Source of the DNA: Psilocybe azurescens
Taxonomy: Eukaryota; Basidiomycota; Agaricomycetes; Agaricales; Agrocybaceae
Assembly: GCA_023853785.1 (NCBI GenBank)
Contig: JAJIRX010000650.1
Span: 1-64,000, forward strand
Length of the DNA stretch: 64,000 bases
Reading direction: 5' to 3'
Shown: one piece after another, positions 61,680 to 64,000 of the stretch
Layout: every line of letters begins with the position of its first letter
Numbering within the stretch: the first letter of the stretch is position 1
Translations under genes and position numbers: made by a program
Notes under the pieces: generated by a model
What the model saw: the letters and a program-made list of their open reading frames with translations, nothing else
Databases searched by the model: none
Told to the model about the DNA's origin: nothing

Positions 61680-62720
61680 AAAATCCTCAGTGTTGGTGTC
61701 CTCCTCCTGGTCTCCCATTGCCAAACTTGCCAGTTCTTCTCTTTCCTTCATGTTCAGTTCCCGAATATGGGCATGGAGGTCCTTTGGTGTCCATCTCTTC
61801 TTTGGTAATTCCTTCGGTAAGAAAGGATTGTTCTTCTTCTTCTGAGGGCAATCTACGGCGAGATGTCCTGGTTGTTTGCATCTGAAACAGGCCCCTTTTT
61901 CATGAGGCTTGTTCGTTCCTCGGTTGTCATGATGTCGACTTCCATTGTGAAAGGATCCTTTCTTGGTGCAGATCTGGGAATGAATTGCGCATTCGATCTA
62001 GATGGGCCCTTTATTGCCATTGCAAGTCAATAGCTCCTATCAAAAGACATGGCTTTGTCGTACCATTCTTTGATCTTGGTGGGCCTCTTCTCGGACTGGA
62101 TGATCTTTCTGCACTAGCGCTGGGTTCAGCGCTTCTTTGAACATTTCGATCAAGAGTTTGTTTGCAGTGTCGGAGTCGTTAGACATTCCCGCCTCTCCAA
62201 CCAGTAGTTTGAACTTGGTTACTAGTTGTTCGGGCGGTCAGGTTCCTTTGTTGAAGCATTTTTAATTTGTCCAATGCATCAATGTCTTCTTCTTCTGGCT
62301 TGAATGCCTTCTGGAATTTGTTGATAAATTCCTTGTATGTCGGTAAGTTGATATCTCCCATGTCGAGATTCAGTTTGTTCTGGACGAATTGTTGTTTCCA
62401 AACGACCGCATTTTCTTCTTGCATGAAAGAGAGAATGAATGCAATTCGTTTCAGTTCAGTGTCATAGACGTCCCTGTTGATCCCCATATAGAGGATACAT
62501 TCTTGAAGGAATTTCTTGCTCTTAAACCGTTCACCATTGAAGGGCATAGGTTTGCTAAGAGAGAGTTCCCTTGTCTTCGGGTGTCGATCATCATTTGTTG
62601 GTCAACCATTTGTGGTTCATTCGGTTCAGAGTTTTCAGAGGCGCCGGTGAAGTATTCTTCTCCTGACAATAGTCCTAGAGTTCAGGTAGTGAGTTGAACG
62701 TCTGATGTGGGCATTCGTTC
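61680..62720 (-). pseudogene. gag of the Gypsy element
   Basis: MSGEEYFTGASENSEPNEPQ at 62669. The capsid-like core is MPFNGERFKSKKFLQECILY ... IAFILSFMQEENAVVWKQQF ... TYKEFINKFQKAFKPEEE (62547-62290). A frameshift near 62240 leads to LLVGEAGMSNDSDTANKLLI. The nucleocapsid knuckle CFRCKQPGHLAVDCPQ is at about 61895-61845. The frame breaks before pol, so the native gag-pol joining mode cannot be read. Confidence 0.75.
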
Positions 62721-62831
62721 ACCACTGTCGTCAATGTCGTAGTTTGCAAAGAAGGTTCTGTGTCGAGATGTCGTGGTGTCTGGTTCAAGCTCCGATACTG
62801 CTTGTGGACGAAGCAGTATAGTAGAGTGAGA

Positions 62832-62842
62832 AGCTAGTTCTT
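62832..62842 (-). promoter_or_regulatory. Candidate primer-binding site for self-priming
   Basis: AAGAACTAGCT begins one base after the 5' LTR on the minus strand. It is the exact reverse complement of AGCTAGTTCTT (62961-62951) in the LTR, at the spacing from the TATA box expected of the transcript 5' end. It is 11 nt long, as in Tf1. I see no tRNA-type PBS beginning TGG. Confidence 0.65.
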
Positions 62843-62843
62843 T

Positions 62844-63180
62844 TGTTACGATCTCAAGTTAGAATCACGCAGTGTGCATAATCTAACCACCAATTGTTTA
62901 CAAGAACAAGTTCAAGTTCGAGTTGAGCAGGTTAAGCAGGTTGGATTCTCAAGAACTAGCTAAAGAATACAGTAGATCCTCCCCAGTATAAATACTATGA
63001 ACTGTACAGCAAGTTGAAACGAGATTTAAATGTTCATCAGCAGATGTATATAAGAATAGAGGGAACAGATCAACGTTCATCAAAAGATGCAATGACGTAT
63101 CAATGATGTGAAGGATGACAAAGAAAAGGAAAAGAAAAGAAAAAGAAAAGAAAGGAAAAAGAAACAGACTTGTCGTAACA
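62844..63180 (-). repeat. 5' LTR of the Gypsy element
   Basis: 337 bp. On minus it starts TGTTACGACAAG and ends GATCGTAACA. A TATA-like TATTTATA (62994-62987) lies about 33 bases before AGCTAGTTCTT (62961-62951), the proposed transcript start. Confidence 0.9.
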
Positions 63181-63386
63181 CCTTGAAATCCTTATTCTTT
63201 GCAAATCTCTTATTCTTCCTGAAATTCTTATTCTTTGCAAATCTCTTATTCTCCCAAAAATCCTTATTTTTTGCAAACTTCTTATTCTCTCTAAAACCCT
63301 TATTCTTTGCAAATCTCTTGTTCTTTTCAAAATCCTTATTTGTCACAAAATATCTTATTTTCTTGAAATTGTTAGTCATTGCAAAT
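63181..63386. repeat. 18-bp minisatellite, right part
   Basis: About ten units of TTATTCTTTGCAAATCTC and its CCTGAAATTC/CTCTAAAACC variants alternate, giving a 36-bp higher-order period. On minus the open frame reads as alternating FAKNKD and FRKNKR-like hexapeptides. It is probably not a real gene. Confidence 0.8.
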
Positions 63387-64000
63387 TGCATTTTCTACTT
63401 GAAATCCTTTATCATTGTGACTGATGCAATCAGTTGCAGTGCAAGGGGTACCCACCCCCTCTGGGCCTTTCCTCATCAATTGTCTCACATTGCTGCTTCC
63501 TCATTCTATTGTCATGTGGCTATTTGTCAGCAAATGGGCTGCATGATTGTTATTTTGTGATGCCTATCTGTAGGTGTGTGGCAAATTGTAGTCAATGTAG
63601 ATAGGTTCACCATGGTGGTTATGAAGTTGTGGTGGAAGTTGGAAGGTGAGAGATAGCATGGAGGAGCACAATGGATTGAAATGTCTGCATCTGGTAATTC
63701 CCAGATTCTCTTATCTTGATGCAGTAGTGATTATAGGCAATGGCACAGATAAGCCTGGGGTATCTGGGCACCTATCTGTAACCATACCGTGGGTACCTGT
63801 ACCTGTGATTCTCACAAGTTTAACCATCAAAACAAGCTCAAGAACAGCCAAATTCGCTATTTTTGACAAATTTAGCTATATCTCATTCATTTCTGGGCCA
63901 AAAATTATGTTCTTGGGCTCATTTTGAAGGTCATTGGTATGCAAATGCTTGCATATATCTGTACTTGCAAGTACCCTTACCCTTACCCATGCAGGCAGGC
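63387..64000. other. No supportable gene
   Basis: Contains GGGTACCC, GTGGGTACCTGTACCTG and a short CCCTTACCCTTACCC at the edge. These are GGTACC-type words of the kind seen in fungal MITEs, but no inverted pair is complete inside the window. Confidence 0.35.

Larger units (their letters stand above)
56339..63185 (-). mobile_element. Ty3/Gypsy chromovirus, full length, 6837 bp
   Basis: The element is 56344-63180 with LTRs 56344-56720 and 62844-63180 and target duplication CCTTG (56339-56343 and 63181-63185). Coding is on minus: gag with a CCHC knuckle, then protease, reverse transcriptase, RNase H, integrase and a C-terminal chromodomain, then an extra ORF downstream of pol. The domain order and chromodomain place it in Ty3/Gypsy chromoviruses (Tf1/sushi-like). 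LTRs differ by a handful of substitutions plus a roughly 37-bp indel, so insertion is fairly recent. The ORFs nonetheless carry stops and frameshifts. Confidence 0.9.

Noticed and set aside
63970..64000. CCCTTACCCTTACCC at the right edge as telomere
   Set aside because: Only two imperfect units of a CCCTTA type, not a long array, and surrounded by ordinary sequence.

Overview
The window looks like a repeat-rich stretch of a mushroom-forming basidiomycete (Agaricomycetes) nuclear genome. It has fungal introns of about 45-70 nt. Its protein families are ones I associate with agaric genomes: Spt5-like KOW proteins, degenerate WD40 proteins, HAM1_N-type proteins, BTB/POZ paralogs, P-loop GTPases, CxC5/CxC6 cysteine-cluster transposases and a chromodomain Ty3/Gypsy element. 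I cannot name the species. Almost nothing is clearly intact, so the region reads as a transposon graveyard with nested insertions. Many single-base frameshifts fall in homopolymers, so some of the apparent decay may be base-calling error.

Layout, 1-17.6 kb: an Spt5-like pseudogene running off the left edge (minus), a degenerate coiled-coil family gene (3.2-6.0 kb), a WD40 pseudogene (7.2-8.7 kb, minus), a three-exon gene of an agaric GxPGxPGxGG family (9.6-10.4 kb), a solo LTR with perfect TSDs (11898-12367), a degenerate Q/H-rich gene, a small four-exon gene (13.7-14.1 kb, minus), a HAM1_N fragment and a SAM-domain gene (16.3-16.9 kb).

17.6-24.3 kb: a complete but disabled DNA transposon (E1, 6647 bp, 8-bp TSD). 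It carries an ORF1 and a CxC5/CxC6-type transposase, and it sits inside the last exon of a second copy of the small gene. 27.6-30.2 kb: an unrecognised minus-strand gene split by a second solo LTR of the 11.9-kb family. 30.9-33.1 kb (E2) and 34.2-36.1 kb (E3): shorter relatives of E1 without a transposase. E2 abuts the 3' half of a Tc1/mariner element. E1, E2 and E3 each carry a tRNA-like Pol III module (A box, B box, T-run) just inside the same end and pointing outward. Each also has its own version of a subterminal repeat (TGGAATCCA, TGGACTCCA or TGGAGTCCA).

37.4-40.9 kb: about 50 tandem copies of a 70-bp unit whose minus strand has a consensus splice donor and acceptor in nearly every copy. 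41.1-42.4 kb: a six-exon GTPase gene (minus), with a damaged relative at 46.2-47.5 kb (plus). 47.6-54.7 kb: two BTB-domain pseudogenes in inverted orientation around a decayed membrane-protein gene. 55.08-55.82 kb: a palindromic foldback element with TA target duplication. 56344-63180: a full Ty3/Gypsy chromovirus (minus) with near-identical LTRs, TSD CCTTG, a likely Tf1-type self-primer, a third ORF with a zinc knuckle, and repeated Arg-codon to TGA changes. It is inserted in an 18-bp minisatellite.
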